Below, in pieces: positions 18,164 to 26,029 of a stretch of 34,637 nt of DNA. The notes beneath the pieces are model-generated. The model searched no databases. It was given only the letters and a program-made list of their open reading frames with translations, and was not told the origin of the DNA. Within the stretch, counting starts at the first letter, position 1. The number at the start of each line of letters is the position of its first letter. Made by a program: the position numbers and the translations under genes. The DNA is from an uncultured Burkholderiales bacterium (GTDB lineage: Bacteria; Pseudomonadota; Gammaproteobacteria; Burkholderiales; Burkholderiaceae_C), in contig CAIRBP010000039.1 of assembly GCA_903876885.1 (NCBI GenBank), forward strand, positions 1 to 34,637, in the 5' to 3' direction.

Positions 18164-19564
18164 ATGGCTGAATTCAAGGAAATTTCCCCTCACGCTAGCA
18201 ATGGTGAGAAACTTCTCAATTGGGTGGATAACCGTTTCCCTCTCTCAAAAATGTACAAAGAGCATCTCTCTGAGTACTATGCGCCAAAGAACTTTAATTT
18301 CTTCTATTTCTTCGGCTCTTTAGCGATTTTGGTACTTGTTATTCAGATTTTGACGGGTATCTTTTTGGTGATGCATTACAAGCCTGATGCAACAGTTGCT
18401 TTCGCAAGTGTTGAATACATCATGCGTGATGTTCCCTGGGGTTGGCTCATTCGCTACATGCACTCAACGGGGGCTTCTGCTTTCTTCATAGTGGTTTATA
18501 TGCACATGTTCCGAGGACTCATTTACGGCTCTTACCGTAAGCCTAGGGAATTGGTTTGGATTTTTGGTTGCGCCATTTTCCTGTGCTTAATGGCTGAGGC
18601 CTTTATGGGGTACTTGTTGCCTTGGGGACAAATGAGTTACTGGGGCGCCCAGGTGATTGTTAACCTGTTTGCAGCTGTTCCTTTTGTAGGTCCTGATTTG
18701 GCGCTTTTGATCCGCGGAGACTATGTTGTTGGTGATGCAACTCTAAACCGTTTCTTTAGTTTCCACGTGATTGCTGTGCCACTCGTTTTATTAGGTCTCG
18801 TGGTTGCTCATATCATTGCTTTGCACGAAGTGGGATCAAACAATCCTGATGGCGTTGAGATCAAGGCAACTAAGGGTCCAGATGGAATTCCTCTTGACGG
18901 TATTCCATTCCATCCTTATTACACAGTGCATGACATATTAGGTGTGAGCGTGTTCTTGTTGGTGTTTACTTCCATCATTTTCTTTGCACCTGAGGTTGGT
19001 GGTTACTTCTTGGAATACAACAACTTTATTCCTGCTGATCCCTTGAAGACACCTTTGCACATTGCACCTGTTTGGTATTTCACGCCTTACTACTCAATGC
19101 TGCGCGCAACAACTGACGTGATGGTCAACGTACTTAGTTTAATTGCTGCTTTGGCTGCTGGTTTTGTAGCGCTGAAGTCTGCACTGAATACAAAGGGCAA
19201 GGCTATTACTGTGATTGGTGCCGCGGTTTTGATTGTTTTATTAAAAACTTTTGACGCTAAGTTCTGGGGCGTGGTTGTGATGGGTGGAGCAGTGGTAATG
19301 CTGTTTTTCTTACCTTGGCTAGATCACAGCCCAGTTAAGTCTATTCGTTATAGACCTACTTGGCACAAAACGCTTTATGCCTTGTTTGTTGTTTTCTTCG
19401 TGGTGTTGGGCTATTTGGGTATTCAGCCTCCATCAGAAATTGGAACATTGATTGCTCAGGTTGGAACCATCTATTATTTTGGCTTCTTTTTGTTGATGCC
19501 TTGGTGGACTCAACTTGGCGAATTTAAACTGGTGCCTGACCGCGTCACCTTTGAAGCTCATTGA
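18164..19564 (+). CDS. petB: Cytochrome b of the bc1 complex
   Basis: This 466-residue integral membrane subunit carries hemes bL and bH and both quinone sites. Heme-ligand histidines are His100 and His114 (14 apart) and His201 and His216 (15 apart). The Qo-site motif that reads Pro-Glu-Trp-Tyr in mitochondria is Pro-Val-Trp-Tyr here (302-305, in HIAPVWYFTPYY). Eight or more hydrophobic helices are visible; the C-terminal extension after about residue 410 adds one more. AGGAAG lies about 6 nt before the ATG. It sits between petA and petC with short gaps. Confidence 0.97.
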   Translation: MAEFKEISPHASNGEKLLNWVDNRFPLSKMYKEHLSEYYAPKNFNFFYFFGSLAILVLVIQILTGIFLVMHYKPDATVAFASVEYIMRDVPWGWLIRYMHSTGASAFFIVVYMHMFRGLIYGSYRKPRELVWIFGCAIFLCLMAEAFMGYLLPWGQMSYWGAQVIVNLFAAVPFVGPDLALLIRGDYVVGDATLNRFFSFHVIAVPLVLLGLVVAHIIALHEVGSNNPDGVEIKATKGPDGIPLDGIPFHPYYTVHDILGVSVFLLVFTSIIFFAPEVGGYFLEYNNFIPADPLKTPLHIAPVWYFTPYYSMLRATTDVMVNVLSLIAALAAGFVALKSALNTKGKAITVIGAAVLIVLLKTFDAKFWGVVVMGGAVVMLFFLPWLDHSPVKSIRYRPTWHKTLYALFVVFFVVLGYLGIQPPSEIGTLIAQVGTIYYFGFFLLMPWWTQLGEFKLVPDRVTFEAH

Positions 19565-19584
19565 ACCAGGGTTAAGGTAAAAAC

Positions 19585-20346
19585 ATGAAAAAACTATTAC
19601 TAATCCTTATTGCGTCTCTATCGCTTCTCGGGGCTACAGTCGCTAGCGCCAATGAAGGCGGTATAACCTGGGACAAGGCTCCTAACAATACGACCGATCT
19701 AGCTTCTTTGCAACGCGGTGCAAAACTATTTGTCAATTACTGTCTTAACTGTCACTCCGCAGCCTTTATGCGTTACAACCGTTTAAAGGATATTGGAATA
19801 ACTGAGCAGCAAATTAAAGACAACTTGTTATTCACCACCGACAAGGTTGGGGATACTATGAAGTCTAATATTGATCCTAAGCAAGCAAAAGCTTGGTTTG
19901 GAGCCAACCCTCCAGATTTAACTGTTATATCTCGTTCACGTTCAAGCCATGCTGGAAGCGGGGCTGATTACATTTACACCTACCTCAGAACTTATTACCG
20001 TGATCCTACAAAGGCAACGGGTTGGAACAACCTTGCTTACCCGAACGTGGCAATGCCGAACGTGCTTTGGGAACTTCAGGGGACAAGGCACCCTGTCTAT
20101 ACCAAGCATGAGGAGCACGGTGCAGAGGTTGAGGTTTTTAAAGGTTGGGAGCAAGATACTCCTGGGCAGTTGAGCAGTGTTGAATACGACCAGGCTGTTG
20201 GAGATCTAGTTTCTTACCTACAGTGGATGTCCGAGCCTGCTCAGAACACACGCGTTCGTGTAGGTGTTTGGGTTGTTCTCTTTTTACTTTGTTTCACCTT
20301 TGTCGCATGGCGTCTAAACGCTGCGTATTGGAAAGATATTCGCTAA
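19585..20346 (+). CDS. petC: Cytochrome c1 of the bc1 complex
   Basis: This membrane-anchored c-type cytochrome accepts electrons from the Rieske centre and passes them to soluble cytochrome c. It has a cleavable signal peptide (residues 1-22, ending ASA), the heme site Cys53-x-x-Cys56-His57 in NYCLNCHSAAF, and a C-terminal membrane anchor (about 225-245) that ends in a Lys/Arg-containing tail. The axial Met is probably in the VAMPNVLWE segment. Length 253 is usual. AAGGTAAAAAC precedes the ATG at ribosome-binding distance. It is the last gene of the operon. Confidence 0.96.
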   Translation: MKKLLLILIASLSLLGATVASANEGGITWDKAPNNTTDLASLQRGAKLFVNYCLNCHSAAFMRYNRLKDIGITEQQIKDNLLFTTDKVGDTMKSNIDPKQAKAWFGANPPDLTVISRSRSSHAGSGADYIYTYLRTYYRDPTKATGWNNLAYPNVAMPNVLWELQGTRHPVYTKHEEHGAEVEVFKGWEQDTPGQLSSVEYDQAVGDLVSYLQWMSEPAQNTRVRVGVWVVLFLLCFTFVAWRLNAAYWKDIR

Positions 20347-20356
20347 AAAACGAACT

Positions 20357-20394
20357 GCCTAAGGTTTTAATACTAAAAAGTTCTTAACCTAGGC
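20357..20394 (+). terminator. Possible terminator after petC
   Basis: GCCTAAGGTT (20357-20366) pairs with AACCTAGGC (20386-20394) with a single bulged A, enclosing a 19-nt AT-rich loop. The downstream sequence is T-rich (TCTATTTATTTTTG) but not directly adjacent. It lies 11 nt after the petC stop, the expected place for the end of the operon. It may equally be an operator or chance pairing. Confidence 0.4.
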
Positions 20395-20427
20395 TAAACG
20401 TCTATTTATTTTTGTCTCTGACTTCTC

Positions 20428-20433
20428 TACAAT
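20428..20433 (+). promoter_or_regulatory. Candidate -10 box of the sspA promoter
   Basis: TACAAT matches the sigma-70 -10 consensus at five of six bases. A weak TTTATT lies 17 bp upstream (20405-20410). Transcription from here would begin near 20440 and give a leader of about 70 nt that contains the 20458-20481 hairpin. The -35 match is poor, so confidence is limited. Confidence 0.4.
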
Positions 20434-20457
20434 TTTTAGTGATGCTCAGCGTTTAAA

Positions 20458-20481
20458 AGCGGTGGGAATTCTCCCTCCGCT
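20458..20481 (+). promoter_or_regulatory. Hairpin in the sspA leader
   Basis: AGCGG (20458-20462) pairs with CCGCT (20477-20481), and GGGA with TCCC inside it. One T-T mismatch lies between the two helices and the loop is ATTC, for a total of nine base pairs. No T-run follows, so it is not an intrinsic terminator. The Shine-Dalgarno GGAGAG at 20495-20500 stays unpaired downstream. It could stabilise the mRNA or bind a regulator; the function is inference. Confidence 0.5.
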
Positions 20482-20509
20482 GTTCTGATTTACTGGAGAG
20501 CTAAATCCT

Positions 20510-21121
20510 ATGATGGTCTTATATTCTGGGACAACGTGTCCTTTTTCTCATCGTTGCCGTTTTGTTTTGTTTGAGAAAGGGATGGACTTCGAAATTCGCG
20601 ATGTTGATCTTTACAACAAGCAAGAAGATATCAATGTCATGAATCCATATGGACAAGTTCCTATTTTGGTTGAACGTGATTTGATTTTGTATGAGTCAAA
20701 TATCATTAATGAATACATTGATGAAAGATTTCCGCATCCTCAGTTAATGCCTGGAGATCCGGTGGACCGTGCTCGAGTAAGACTGTTTCTTTTGAACTTT
20801 GAGAAAGAACTATTTACCAACGTTAGTTTGCTTGAAAACAGGGGTGCAAAGCCCAACGATAAATCGCTAGACAAAGCTCGTTCACATATCAGAGACCGGC
20901 TAACTCAGTTGGCACCTGTATTTTTGAAGAACAAGTTTATGTTGGGTGAAAACTTCTCAATGCTTGATGTCGCAATTGCACCTTTGCTTTGGCGCTTAGA
21001 TCATTATGAGATCGAGTTATCCAAAAACGCTGCACCGCTTTTGAAATATGCAGAGAGAATTTTTTCTAGACCTGCTTATATTGAGGCTTTGACGCCCTCT
21101 GAGAAAGTAATGAGAAAGTAA
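20510..21121 (+). CDS. sspA: Stringent starvation protein A
   Basis: SspA is a glutathione-S-transferase-fold protein that binds RNA polymerase and alters transcription in stationary phase and stress; it has no GST activity. The 203 residues show the thioredoxin-like half with TTCPFSHRCRFVLFEKGMDFEIRDVDL and NPYGQVPILVERDLILYESNIINEYIDERFPHP, then the helical half ending at PAYIEALTPSEK. GGAGAG lies upstream; a second in-frame ATG directly follows the first and fits the spacing about as well. The sspA-petABC link is common in beta- and gammaproteobacteria. Confidence 0.96.
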   Translation: MMVLYSGTTCPFSHRCRFVLFEKGMDFEIRDVDLYNKQEDINVMNPYGQVPILVERDLILYESNIINEYIDERFPHPQLMPGDPVDRARVRLFLLNFEKELFTNVSLLENRGAKPNDKSLDKARSHIRDRLTQLAPVFLKNKFMLGENFSMLDVAIAPLLWRLDHYEIELSKNAAPLLKYAERIFSRPAYIEALTPSEKVMRK

Positions 21122-21199
21122 ATAACTAGTCATCAGTCGGTGATATATTTAGATCATCTTCTGATGTCTTAGCGAGTTTAAAAGATTCGCAAAATCAAT

Positions 21200-21829
21200 A
21201 TGAAAAACGCGACCCAATCTGTCTCAACAAGGCCCTATTTAATTAGAGCCCTGTTTGAGTGGTGCAACGACAACGCGTTTACTCCTTACATAGCCGTTAA
21301 AGTCGACCAAAACGTACAAGTACCAAAAGAGTATGTTCAAAATGGCGAGATCGTTTTAAATATCAGCCTGGATGCAACGAGCGGGCTTCAACTTGGTAAC
21401 GAATTTATAGAGTTCAAAGCCAGATTTGGGGGTACTCCTAGGCAAATCGTTGTTCCTGTAGGGCAGGTAATAGCTATTTATGCAAAAGAAAATGGACAGG
21501 GTATGGCCTTTCCAGCACCTACCCCTGCTAGTGCGTCCATGGATGGATGGACTAAAGAGTTCCCTTTGACCCCAGCTACTGGTGGCACTCATCCACCGCT
21601 TGCCTCAGTGGTCTCTAGCGGCTCCTCCAGCTCTGCGCTCACGTTAATGAGCAACCAGGGTAGTCTTAGAGGCGATCGAAACGCAGAGATTGATGGAAAG
21701 AATGGGGATGGGGGAGATTCAAGGGATGGACTTAGCGTTAAAACTAGCGAAAATCCAGATTCATCCGATCCAAATCCGCCAACACCGGGCTCACCCTCGG
21801 GGCGTCCCAAACTCACTCGAATTAAATAA
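21200..21829 (+). CDS. sspB: SspB, ClpXP proteolysis adaptor
   Basis: SspB tethers ssrA-tagged proteins to ClpXP. The N-terminal half (about 1-110) is the substrate-binding domain, with STRPYLIRALFEWCNDNAFTPYIAV and FKARFGGTPRQIVVPVGQVIAIYAKENGQGM. A long disordered Ser/Gly/Pro/Asp-rich linker follows, and the protein ends in RPKLTRIK, which matches the short C-terminal ClpX-binding tail of SspB proteins. At 209 residues it is longer than E. coli SspB (165), all in the linker. It follows sspA by 78 nt. Confidence 0.95.
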   Translation: MKNATQSVSTRPYLIRALFEWCNDNAFTPYIAVKVDQNVQVPKEYVQNGEIVLNISLDATSGLQLGNEFIEFKARFGGTPRQIVVPVGQVIAIYAKENGQGMAFPAPTPASASMDGWTKEFPLTPATGGTHPPLASVVSSGSSSSALTLMSNQGSLRGDRNAEIDGKNGDGGDSRDGLSVKTSENPDSSDPNPPTPGSPSGRPKLTRIK

Positions 21830-21957
21830 TCCCTTAGTTCCCGGGTTTTCGGGGAGGCTAGAGTTGTTAAGTTTTGAATTGCGGCCTAAAAGTAGTTGGT
21901 AAACAACTCATTAAGTACTCTCTTTACGTGGTTTAAAAATTAATTGCCACTTTTGGA

Positions 21958-21963
21958 TACAAT
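21958..21963 (+). promoter_or_regulatory. Candidate -10 box for tRNA-Thr
   Basis: GGATACAAT places a TACAAT box 9 nt before the first tRNA base, so transcription would start only a few bases before the mature 5' end. No good -35 box is visible at the expected spacing; read-through from sspB is an alternative. Confidence 0.4.
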
Positions 21964-21972
21964 ATGTACCGT

Positions 21973-22048
21973 GCCCCCTTAGCTCATCTGGTAGAGCAAC
22001 TGATTTGTAATCAGTAGGTGGTCTGTTCGAGTCGGACAGGGGGCACCA
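21973..22048 (+). tRNA. tRNA-Thr, anticodon UGU
   Basis: The cloverleaf folds fully. The acceptor stem GCCCCCT pairs with AGGGGGC, the D-arm GCTC with GAGC, and the anticodon stem ACTGA with TCAGT around the loop TTTGTAA (anticodon TGT, reading ACA). The T-arm GTCTG/CGGAC (one G-U pair) holds the loop TTCGAGT. The discriminator is A, and the CCA end is encoded at 22046-22048. Length 76. It stands alone between sspB and the DciA-like gene, and I see no repeat of its 3' end that would mark an integrated element. Confidence 0.97.
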
Positions 22049-22084
22049 CTGCTCATATTATTTGCAGTCATTTAATTCTTTCTT
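22048..22084 (+). terminator. Possible terminator after tRNA-Thr
   Basis: ACTGC (22048-22052) pairs with GCAGT (22064-22068) around an 11-nt AT loop, followed by a T-rich run with interruptions. A second inverted repeat, CTCATC (22087-22092) with GATGAG (22099-22104), lies just beyond. The region separates two converging transcripts, so termination signals are expected, but both stems are short. Confidence 0.35.
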
Positions 22085-22123
22085 TTCTCATCATATTAGA
22101 TGAGCCAAACCCAGGTAGATTAT

Positions 22124-22576
22124 TCATTTCCCCTCTATTTTGAGTCGTATGGTTTGAACCCTAAACCCTTTACTTCTTAAGTGAGCGGCCAAAGCAGGCA
22201 ACATCTGTTTGAGTTTGGCCATGACCGAATTATTCGGAACCAGTAAACACCAGGAGTCACCGTCAAGAGTGCTGGGTTTGACAGCGTCTCTAAACTGTGG
22301 GGGTAGAAGGGACTTGACAGCGTAAAGGCGCTGCTGGGAGTCCCGGGAGAGTTCAAGTAAATTTGCAAGAATTGGAGCGTTACTAAGAGCTTTTGCAGCG
22401 AGTTGTGGTTTCCCCCTCAACAAAGGCGCGCTGTGAGGTACTTTGGAGTATCCAAGCGCGCGGTAGGCAGCAAGGGCACTTGGGCGCGTATGTGCTTGGC
22501 TGAGAGGGGTAATTTCCTCTGGCCCACGACCAAGCTCCGAGTGAGGGTCTTGGGTCGTAGATCTAGGTTGCGTCAT
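22124..22576 (-). CDS. DUF721 protein, DciA-like helicase loader/operator
   Basis: This 150-residue protein belongs to the DUF721 family, which includes DciA, the ancestral factor that helps load the replicative helicase DnaB in bacteria lacking DnaC. The N-terminal 50 residues are low in conservation. The domain covers about 60-148, with LAKALSN-like helices, LYAVKSLLPPQFRDAVKPSTLDGDSWCLLVPNNSVMAKLKQMLPAL and an Arg/Lys-rich last strand. Being divergent from secA is a common setting for dciA, which supports the call. I chose the ATG at 22576; an in-frame GTG at 22582 adds two residues. The divergence is high enough that the helicase role is inferred from family and position. Confidence 0.75.
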   Translation of the reverse strand: MTQPRSTTQDPHSELGRGPEEITPLSQAHTRPSALAAYRALGYSKVPHSAPLLRGKPQLAAKALSNAPILANLLELSRDSQQRLYAVKSLLPPQFRDAVKPSTLDGDSWCLLVPNNSVMAKLKQMLPALAAHLRSKGFRVQTIRLKIEGK

Positions 22577-22630
22577 AGTCACATTATCGCTGTGTGAGCC
22601 AGGTTAAAATATAAATCTTTCATAAGGAAC

Positions 22631-22671
22631 CTGCAACCAAGTCCTAAAGTCTTAAGGACCTAGAGTTGCAG
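22631..22671 (+). promoter_or_regulatory. Two-tier stem-loop in the secA leader
   Basis: CTGCAAC (22631-22637) pairs perfectly with GTTGCAG (22665-22671). Inside it, GTCCT (22641-22645) pairs with AGGAC (22655-22659) around a 9-nt loop, with small asymmetric internal loops. The structure ends 7 nt before the secA ATG; the only nearby purine-rich element, AGGG, lies one base before the ATG. A TATAAA at 22610-22615 may be the -10 box. The placement suggests control of translation, but no ligand or protein can be named. Confidence 0.5.
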
Positions 22672-22678
22672 TTAGGGC

Positions 22679-25429
22679 ATGGCTTTTAATTTACTCACAA
22701 TGATCTTTGGTAGTCGCAACGAGCGCTTACTAAAGCAATTCCAAAAATCTGTAACTGCAATCAACGCACTTGAGAGCTCTATTGAGCAATTAAGTGATGA
22801 GCAGTTACGCGGTAAAACCGAGGAATTTAAGGCGCGGATCGCTGGCGGGGAAACATTAGATCAGCTTCTTGTTGAAGCATTTGCCGTTGTCAGGGAAGGC
22901 TCAAAGCGTGTCATGAAAATGAGGCACTTTGACGTCCAACTTTTAGGGGGGATTTCACTTCACCAGGGAAATATTTCTGAAATGAGAACGGGTGAGGGAA
23001 AGACGCTCACCGCTACCTTATCAGTTTATTTAAATGCACTCGCTGGTAAGGGCGTTCATGTTGTAACGGTGAACGACTATTTGGCCAATAGAGATGCCCA
23101 GTGGATGGGTAAGCTTTATAACTTTTTAGGTTTAAGCGTGGGTGTTAACTTGCCTCAAATGGCGCGTCCAGAAAAACAGGCCGCCTACCTCGCCGATATC
23201 ACCTACGGTACCAATAATGAGTTTGGTTTCGATTACCTTCGAGACAACATGGTCTACGAACAAGCTGACCGCGTTCAAAGGCCTCTTAATTACGCGATAG
23301 TAGATGAGGTTGACTCTATATTGATTGATGAGGCCAGAACGCCGCTCATCATTAGCGGTCAAGCCGAAGACCACACGCAGATGTATCTTGCTATCAATAA
23401 GGTGGTTCCTCATCTCATCAAGCAAGAGGGCGAGGAGGACCTTCGCACAGGCGAGGGCATCATTACGCCGGGCGATTTTACGGTGGATGAGAAATCACAC
23501 CAAGTATTCTTAACCGAACAAGGTCACGAGAATGCGGAGCGACTGCTAACTCAGATGGGATTGTTGCCAGAAGGTGCTTCCCTTTATGACCCTGCAAATA
23601 TTGGACTGATGCATCACCTGTACGCCGCATTGCGAGCGCATCATTTGTATTTCAAAGACCAGCATTATGTGAGCCAAGGCGGTGAAATAGTTATTGTTGA
23701 CGAATTCACTGGAAGGTTGATGACGGGACGTCGCTGGAGTGACGGTCTGCACCAAGCAGTTGAGGCCAAAGAGGGTGTCCAAATCCAAGCCGAAAACCAA
23801 ACGCTTGCATCAATAACCTTTCAAAATTATTTCCGACTTTATAAAAAATTGGCTGGTATGACGGGTACTGCAGATACCGAAGCGTACGAGTTTCAAGAAA
23901 TTTACGGTCTCGAGACGATTGTCATTCCCCCTAACCGCATCAGTCGAAGGGAGGACCAACTCGATAGAGTTTACAAAACTACCCAAGAGAAATACAAAGC
24001 AGCTATTGATGACATTCGTGAATGTCACGAAAGAGGTCAGCCCGTATTGGTTGGAACGACCTCAATTGAGAATTCAGAACTCATAGCAGCAATGCTAGAA
24101 AAAGCAAATCTTCCGCACCAAGTTTTAAACGCAAAACAGCATGAACGTGAAGCCGAAATCATTGCTCAAGCAGGTGCAGAACGTTCGATCACAATTGCAA
24201 CCAACATGGCTGGTCGGGGTACCGATATTGTCTTAGGTGGAAATATCGAGAAGATGATCTCCGCTGTTGAAGGCGATGAGACGCTTGATGAGCAAGCGCG
24301 CACGCAGAAGTTACAAAAGCTTAAAGCGCAGTGGTCACTAGACCATGAGCGTGTCAAGTCTTTGGGCGGACTCAGAATAATAGCTACTGAGCGTCATGAG
24401 TCTAGGCGAATAGACAATCAGTTGCGAGGTCGCTCTGGGCGTCAAGGCGATCCAGGCTCTTCGCGCTTTTACCTGAGCTTAGATGATTCGTTGATGCGTA
24501 TCTTTGCAGGCGACAGGGTTAAAGCTATTATGGAGAGGTTGAACATGCCAGAGGGCGAAGCCATCGAAGCTGGCATCGTAACTCGAAGCATTGAGAGCGC
24601 GCAGCGTAAGGTTGAGGCCAGGAACTTCGATATCCGCAAGCAGCTACTGGAATACGATGATGTCTCCAACGATCAGCGTAAGGTCATATACCAACAGCGC
24701 AATGATATTTTGGATACCTCTGACTTATCAGCTCAGATTGACTCTTTGCGTGAAGGAACCTTTAGCGATTTGGTTCGACACTACGTACCCCTTGAGTCCG
24801 TTGAAGAGCAGTGGGATATTGCGGGACTCCAAGAAACGCTTAAAAAGGATTGGCGCTTGCCCTTAGAGGTTGGTAAATTCATCGAGGCGTCCGATTCGAT
24901 TGATGCAGAGGAAGTATTAGCGTTTGTGGTGAGAAAAGCAAACGAAGCCTTTCAAGAAAAGACCAAAGATGTGGGTGTCGAGCAGTTCACACCCTTTATG
25001 CGTATGGTACTTTTACAAAGCATTGACACCCACTGGAGGGAGCATTTGTCTGCGCTGGATTATTTGCGCCAGGGAATCCATTTGCGTGGTTATGCACAAA
25101 AGCAACCCAAGCAAGAATACAAGCGTGAGGCGTTCGAGCTATTTGGTCAGCTCCTAGACCACGTTAAAAATGAAGTGACTCGCATACTAATGACCGTTGA
25201 AGTCCAATCTGGTGAACAGTTAGAGCAAGCTGCAAACCAAATTGAGGAGCGAGCTGAGGACTTAAAGAATATTACCTACACAGCCCCAACAGAGACGGGT
25301 GAGGAGGAGGTAATCTCCCAAGGATCTGCTCCTCAGCTCTTGGCCGGTGTACCCCCGCCTGGGCGCAATGAGCCTTGCCCATGTGGCAGTGGTAAAAAAT
25401 ACAAGCACTGCCACGGACGATTAAATTAA
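22679..25429 (+). CDS. secA: Preprotein translocase ATPase SecA
   Basis: SecA drives unfolded preproteins through SecYEG with ATP. The 916 residues contain in order [13 protein letters not shown] (Walker A), the DEAD-like [20 protein letters not shown], the preprotein cross-linking region, [11 protein letters not shown] and [13 protein letters not shown] in the second nucleotide-binding fold, [27 protein letters not shown], and the C-terminal zinc site [17 protein letters not shown] that binds SecB. All parts are intact. There is no secM-like gene between the divergent DciA-like gene and secA, in contrast to E. coli. A strong intrinsic terminator follows the stop. Confidence 0.98.
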   Translation: MAFNLLTMIFGSRNERLLKQFQKSVTAINALESSIEQLSDEQLRGKTEEFKARIAGGETLDQLLVEAFAVVREGSKRVMKMRHFDVQLLGGISLHQGNISEMRTGEGKTLTATLSVYLNALAGKGVHVVTVNDYLANRDAQWMGKLYNFLGLSVGVNLPQMARPEKQAAYLADITYGTNNEFGFDYLRDNMVYEQADRVQRPLNYAIVDEVDSILIDEARTPLIISGQAEDHTQMYLAINKVVPHLIKQEGEEDLRTGEGIITPGDFTVDEKSHQVFLTEQGHENAERLLTQMGLLPEGASLYDPANIGLMHHLYAALRAHHLYFKDQHYVSQGGEIVIVDEFTGRLMTGRRWSDGLHQAVEAKEGVQIQAENQTLASITFQNYFRLYKKLAGMTGTADTEAYEFQEIYGLETIVIPPNRISRREDQLDRVYKTTQEKYKAAIDDIRECHERGQPVLVGTTSIENSELIAAMLEKANLPHQVLNAKQHEREAEIIAQAGAERSITIATNMAGRGTDIVLGGNIEKMISAVEGDETLDEQARTQKLQKLKAQWSLDHERVKSLGGLRIIATERHESRRIDNQLRGRSGRQGDPGSSRFYLSLDDSLMRIFAGDRVKAIMERLNMPEGEAIEAGIVTRSIESAQRKVEARNFDIRKQLLEYDDVSNDQRKVIYQQRNDILDTSDLSAQIDSLREGTFSDLVRHYVPLESVEEQWDIAGLQETLKKDWRLPLEVGKFIEASDSIDAEEVLAFVVRKANEAFQEKTKDVGVEQFTPFMRMVLLQSIDTHWREHLSALDYLRQGIHLRGYAQKQPKQEYKREAFELFGQLLDHVKNEVTRILMTVEVQSGEQLEQAANQIEERAEDLKNITYTAPTETGEEEVISQGSAPQLLAGVPPPGRNEPCPCGSGKKYKHCHGRLN

Positions 25430-25452
25430 GACTTCGTAATTGTGTTTGTTAA

Positions 25453-25493
25453 TAAAGGGTTTGAATCATTGGTTCAAACCCTTTATGTTTTAT
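25453..25493 (+). terminator. Intrinsic terminator of secA
   Basis: TAAAGGGTTTGAA (25453-25465) and TTCAAACCCTTTA (25473-25485) form a perfect 13-bp stem with a 7-nt loop, followed by TGTTTTAT. It starts 23 nt after the secA stop. This is the clearest intrinsic terminator in the window. Confidence 0.85.
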
Positions 25494-25685
25494 GGGTTTC
25501 AAAAAGTCTAATTAAAAATTTTTGTTTTGAATTTATTTAGTTTAAAACATGCTGTTGTGTGGGTTAGCGTACAGAAAAATTAAATAAGCAATAACAAAAT
25601 AGTGTCTTGAAAAGATGTATTTATGAGACGTCTTTAGGTAAATAAAAATAAATCTTATTAGTGCTTTAGAGTTTATTATGAACCA

Positions 25686-26009
25686 ATGGATTCCCCTCTC
25701 AAAAATCGCTATACAGTTCTTATAGAAAAACAGAACATATTGAAAAATGAATTTCCAAGTGACTCATTCTTGATTAGTTATGATTTGATCTTGTTTGTCT
25801 GTGAGCAAAATTCTTTAGGATTAGAAGTAAATGTTAAAAATTTATTTTTATCCGCCAGTCACAGTTACTCAGCGGTTAGGCATCATTATTTGAGTTTGCT
25901 GCAAGGGGGGTATATTCGTGCAGAATTCAAGCCCCATAACAAGAAAACAAAGCTAATTTTTGCGACAGATAAAAGCATCGCTTTGATCACAAAAATCTTG
26001 GAATGTTAG
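25686..26009 (+). CDS. Small winged-helix (MarR-like) DNA-binding protein, unassigned
   Basis: I do not recognise the exact family of this 107-residue protein. Residues about 25-100 read like a winged helix: a helix (FLISYDLILFVCEQNSLG), a second helix (EVNVKNLFL), then SYSAVRHHYLSLLQGGYIRAEF, which resembles a recognition helix leading into the wing, and KTKLIFATDKSIALITKIL, like the wing strand and last helix of MarR-type proteins (compare the usual KLIxPT). There is no ligand domain or long dimer helix. It sits alone in an AT-rich stretch after the secA terminator and converges on the TPR gene. It may be a transcription regulator; the target is unknown. Confidence 0.6.
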   Translation: MDSPLKNRYTVLIEKQNILKNEFPSDSFLISYDLILFVCEQNSLGLEVNVKNLFLSASHSYSAVRHHYLSLLQGGYIRAEFKPHNKKTKLIFATDKSIALITKILEC

Positions 26010-26015
26010 TTTTAA

Positions 26016-26029
26016 AAATCAATTGATTT
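26016..26029. terminator. AT-rich palindrome between convergent genes
   Basis: AAATC-AATT-GATTT is a perfect 14-bp palindrome in the 18-nt gap between the convergent stop codons, flanked by T-rich sequence on one side and A-rich sequence on the other. It could act as a weak two-way terminator. Only five base pairs can form the stem. Confidence 0.35.

Noticed and set aside
17621-18177. Minus-strand open frames of 72-119 codons opposite petA
   Set aside because: They are antisense to an intact Rieske gene with all ligands; no motifs and no plausible regulatory signals.
21973-22123. tRNA-Thr as an integration site for a mobile element
   Set aside because: No integrase, no second copy of the tRNA 3' end, and only core genes on both sides.
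22583-22678. SecM-like arrest peptide before secA
   Set aside because: No open frame of more than a few codons with a start exists between the divergent DciA-like gene and secA.
25430-25685. Small RNA or second gene in the AT-rich gap after secA
   Set aside because: Apart from the terminator and an 8-bp palindrome AGACGTCT I see no promoter-terminator pair or coding frame.
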